A stretch of DNA of 64,000 nt from Rotaria socialis. Lineage: Eukaryota > Rotifera > Eurotatoria > Philodinida > Philodinidae. The translations under genes and the position numbers were made by a program. Below are positions 61,321 through 64,000 of the stretch, piece after piece. Under the pieces are notes generated by a model. The model had not been told where the DNA came from. It saw only the letters and a list, made by a program, of their open reading frames with translations, and ran no database searches. The DNA is taken from contig CAJNYU010004421.1 of NCBI GenBank assembly GCA_905331475.1, positions 24,457 through 88,456 on the forward strand, read 5' to 3'. The first letter of the stretch is position 1. Every line of letters starts with the position of its first letter.

Positions 61321-62381
61321 CTAACAAAGTCTCGTCTAATTCATTATATCATGTTTAGAAACATTTGTTGATGATTCTTCAGAAATGATTGTTATGTTAT
61401 GAATAGTGAAAGAGAACTTGCGCTTTGAGAAGTTATATGATGTACACTATAAACAAAATGAAAATATTTTAAATTTATTTTCTTACATAGTACCAGTGTT
61501 TTTAATAGGAATTTTAAGCAAAGCATCAATCCATATTCTACCAACAGGTTTCCCACATTTTCCAGCAAAAAACAAAGTACCATTTCAAGATCGTAACGTA
61601 AGTACCAGGGTACTTTGCTTCTGCTTGGAGTACTTAATGTTAAAAAAAACTGCATAGTACTATCTAATTTTATTCATCGAAATTTATTTTGTCATTCAAA
61701 TAAAGATATTCTTAACTTTACTCTAAAAAATTTCAAGATTGATCAATATTCATTAAAGAGACGTCAACTGTTTGATGATAAATTAGTAGTTTGAAGATAA
61801 TGTTTCCAGGATTGAAATACTTGTATTAAATGAATAAATAATAAATAAAACAAAAAGAATATTAAATAGCTTAGTTAATTATTCTTTTCTTTTTGTTCGT
61901 AATTTATATATGACAGATGATTAATAGAAGAAATAAACATTGACGTTTAATTGAAAACTATTCGATATGTTATTTATTTAATCCTTAAAATATCGTTGCA
62001 AGCACTTTTTGTGACATGTCTATTATCAATTTCTGCAATAGATTCATTGACATTGATACAAAAAGAAAAAAATTGTAAAATGTTTCATATCTATTCAAGA
62101 ACGTTTACATTTGTCTCTTTTTCTTCAAACTAACATTTGAATATTTAATCAAAACGAAATAAGAATTCTTTCTTTATAATATTCAATTGTTCTTATACAG
62201 AGGCCAGAACGATAATGAGTTTTAGATGATAACGCACGGGTCATAACATTAACATTTATATTCTTTTTCTAATTTTCTAAATAAATATACTGTATAATCT
62301 CTCTATAGTGGACACCCAAAGCATCAAGTAAAAGTATCCATTATATGAGTATGTTCACTTTCCAAAGGTTTTCAGTTTTTC

Positions 62382-62439
62382 GGGTGTGGGTGTGGGTATG
62401 AGTGTGAAGCTCTCGTCATCGGCATTCGTACCCACACCC
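62382..62439. mobile_element. Telomere-like inverted module J with 5-bp target duplication
   Basis: GGGTGTGGGTGTGGGTATGA faces GTACCCACACCC. TTTTC stands immediately outside both ends (62,377-62,381 and 62,440-62,444). The 58-bp unit therefore looks like a transposed miniature element rather than a stray telomere remnant. Confidence 0.65.
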
Positions 62440-62599
62440 TTTTCATTTCTTATGTTTGCCAACTAAATGATGGCAAGGCATCAATGTATTGTTAGAGAAA
62501 CGTTTAGTTTTTTTCGAACTTCACTTCTATCTTGCTTTTTACATCCGAAACATTACGTCACATATTTCTATTTATTACCTTATGATTTCGCACGAACCC

Positions 62600-62659
62600 G
62601 CGTGGGTGTGGGTGTTGAAGGACTCGTTAAATAACCAGACCCAGACTCAGACCCATACC
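62600..62659. repeat. Telomere-like inverted module K
   Basis: GCGTGGGTGTGGGTGTTG faces a degenerate CCAGACTCAGACCCATACC. The left arm is identical over 18 bases to module I. Confidence 0.6.
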
Positions 62660-62717
62660 TTTCATTGAAAATCAATTCCTATTGGAATTGGAAGTATCAT
62701 TAGTTGGGATGCAATAT

Positions 62718-64000
62718 AGATATTTCTATGCATTAGGTTAATTATAATTAATTAAAATTGTGAGAAAAAGAAATCAAATCTATGAGTAGTATATTTTATC
62801 TTCTTTATTGAGGATACTACAGATAGTACGTGATTTCGTGGGCATCACGTAGTGGCGGCGCCAGCGAGGGGCCAAGGGAAGATAAGCCCCCCCCCCAGAA
62901 TTTTTCAAACTTCCGATTAAAAAAGCAGCCGAGCCCCCCCCCTCCAAAAAAAACTGTTTAAGCCCTCCCTAGAAAATTTAAGTAAGGGGCTCAGCCCCCC
63001 AAATCAAAAGTCCTGGTGCCGCCGCTAGCATCACGTTGTAAATCCAATGTTGTTTCTATTTCTATTGTTTCACTCGATAGAGTACTTGCCGATGTAACAA
63101 AAACTGCATGAATATCGGCGGTTATAACGGTCAGGTTACCGGCTCCCTTTACCGCAGGAAGGATAAATACCGCGGTTTATCGCAAAAAATGATCCGGTAT
63201 TCGCAACAAGGATGGGCACTTACTCTTTCGCTTTAACTAGAGTGTTCTAATATGTGCTTTTATATATCAATTGAGTCTGATTCAAATATCATCCACATCC
63301 CATAGAAAATCATATGGAATTTAGAACGAAATAATACTACATATGTACTTTGTGTCGCGTTGACATCGTCAATGCAAAAGTGCACGGCTAGAATGTGTTG
63401 ATTTCTTTATTTTTTTTTATCTAGTCTAATCACTCGAAAGATACAGATAAAAATACATTTTAGCAGATTAATAATTCTAGTAACGACAGAAAAAAAACTT
63501 AATTCAACAGATTGACTGCGTACTCAAAATAATCATTTCGCTCAAATGAGACTGATTTATGTTTACGGTATATTTTTTAGTGACCTATTCATATTTAGAA
63601 CGTTATACCATCAGAAATCGCTAAAATCTTTATGCTTCTGTGCCACCAGCTCATATTATTGACGGTAAATTCTTGCAATTTTCATAACATTGATAGCAAA
63701 AATTCGTTTTGTTTTTGCACTTTTAGTTTGCGTGATATGCTAAATGCATGTGATCAATCATTTGTGGCATTTTCTTATTGATTAAACAAAAAAATACAAT
63801 AATATTGTAACATAGAAAAAGAAATTATAGAATTAAATTATAAAATTGTCAATCTTCTTTTTTTTTAAGAATTCGAATCATAATGACTTTCTACACTTGA
63901 ATTAAAAGATAAATATTGTTTATACTCGATCTATGTAAAAAGAAAAGTAGCTTTGCTAAGAAATAGTTCAGATCTCTGATAATCATCCTATCACATGCAG
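62718..64000. repeat. Direct repeat, copy 2 (runs off the window)
   Basis: Same orientation as copy 1. It carries a 178-bp MITE at 62,850-63,027 and a further GC-richer insert of about 120 bp at 63,089-63,209, neither present in copy 1. The window ends at the same internal base that corresponds to 52,178 in copy 1, so the true right end is not visible. Confidence 0.9.
62850..63027. mobile_element. 178-bp hAT-type MITE with 8-bp target duplication
   Basis: Termini TAGTGGCGGCGCCAG and, inverted, TAGCGGCGGCACCAG. The octamer gcatcacg flanks both sides (62,842-62,849 and 63,028-63,035). Copy 1 of the surrounding repeat has the uninterrupted site (gcatcatg at 51,207-51,214). The interior has C and G runs and no coding sequence. 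An 8-bp duplication is the hallmark of hAT transposition. Confidence 0.92.

Larger units (their letters stand above)
60904..62717. other. Gene-poor interval with foldback and telomere-like modules
   Basis: It holds the foldback at 61,038-61,320 and modules J and K. An open frame at 61,406-61,657 includes KASIHILPTGFPHFPAKN before a possible donor but has no recognised family. I see no other gene. Confidence 0.45.

Noticed and set aside
61406..61657. Frame with KASIHILPTGFPHFPAKN
   Set aside because: It looks partly protein-like, but I could not find flanking exons or a family, so it is only mentioned in the interval note.
1..64000. tRNA, rRNA or CRISPR features
   Set aside because: No cloverleaf-like box A/box B pair, rRNA signature or regularly spaced repeats were seen. 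A covariance-model scan would be needed to exclude tRNA genes.

Overview
The window reads as bdelloid rotifer nuclear DNA. The AT-rich sequence carries short introns (many about 50-70 bp) and conserved animal genes. It also contains runs of the hexamer TGTGGG, which is reported as the telomeric repeat of Adineta vaga, along with EGF/LDLa seven-pass receptors, F-box/LRR-like genes and intron-poor enzyme genes of probable foreign origin. The species assignment is inference; the gene models come from splice sites and reading frames visible in the sequence.

Positions 1-25,000 look like core chromosome. They hold the 3' exons of a Gln/Ser-rich gene with a foldback element in one intron, and a 92-residue single-pass membrane protein (-). 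These are followed by a complete KIF17/OSM-3-type kinesin-2 (+, 12 exons, two GC-AG introns), a FoxQ2 transcription factor (-), an unrecognised 220-residue helical protein (+), RAB28 (-) and a tyramine/octopamine receptor (+). KIF17 and RAB28 are both ciliary-transport genes. FoxQ2 and the amine receptor have 4-5 kb of non-coding sequence upstream, as expected for genes with complex regulation.

Positions 25,000-64,000 look accessory or subtelomeric. At least ten short modules carry telomere-like repeats in inverted orientation, several foldback or hAT-type miniature elements are present, and there is a decayed Penelope-like endonuclease fragment. Genes here are a large LDLa/EGF/7TM receptor (-) broken by a frameshift and by a foldback insertion, a two-pass membrane protein, an ABM-barrel protein, a ubiquitin-like-fold candidate, and a rotifer-type membrane-protein pseudogene with three in-frame stops. 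They are followed by a secreted CocE/S15 hydrolase with an intact triad, a one-domain dsRNA-binding protein, an Ig-domain protein, a SAM methyltransferase, an F-box protein, and truncated copies of PDE12 (N-terminal part only) and CAD (glutaminase part only, nucleophile Cys changed to Gly).

A direct repeat of about 1.1 kb occurs at 51,079-52,178 and again from 62,718 to the window edge. Comparing its copies gives clean empty sites for a 178-bp hAT-type MITE with an 8-bp target duplication and for a 60-bp hairpin. The most unusual signals are the inverted telomere-like modules, one of which directly abuts a truncated foldback element, and the density of partial genes between them. Together they suggest breakage, telomere-type healing and re-joining in this part of the chromosome.
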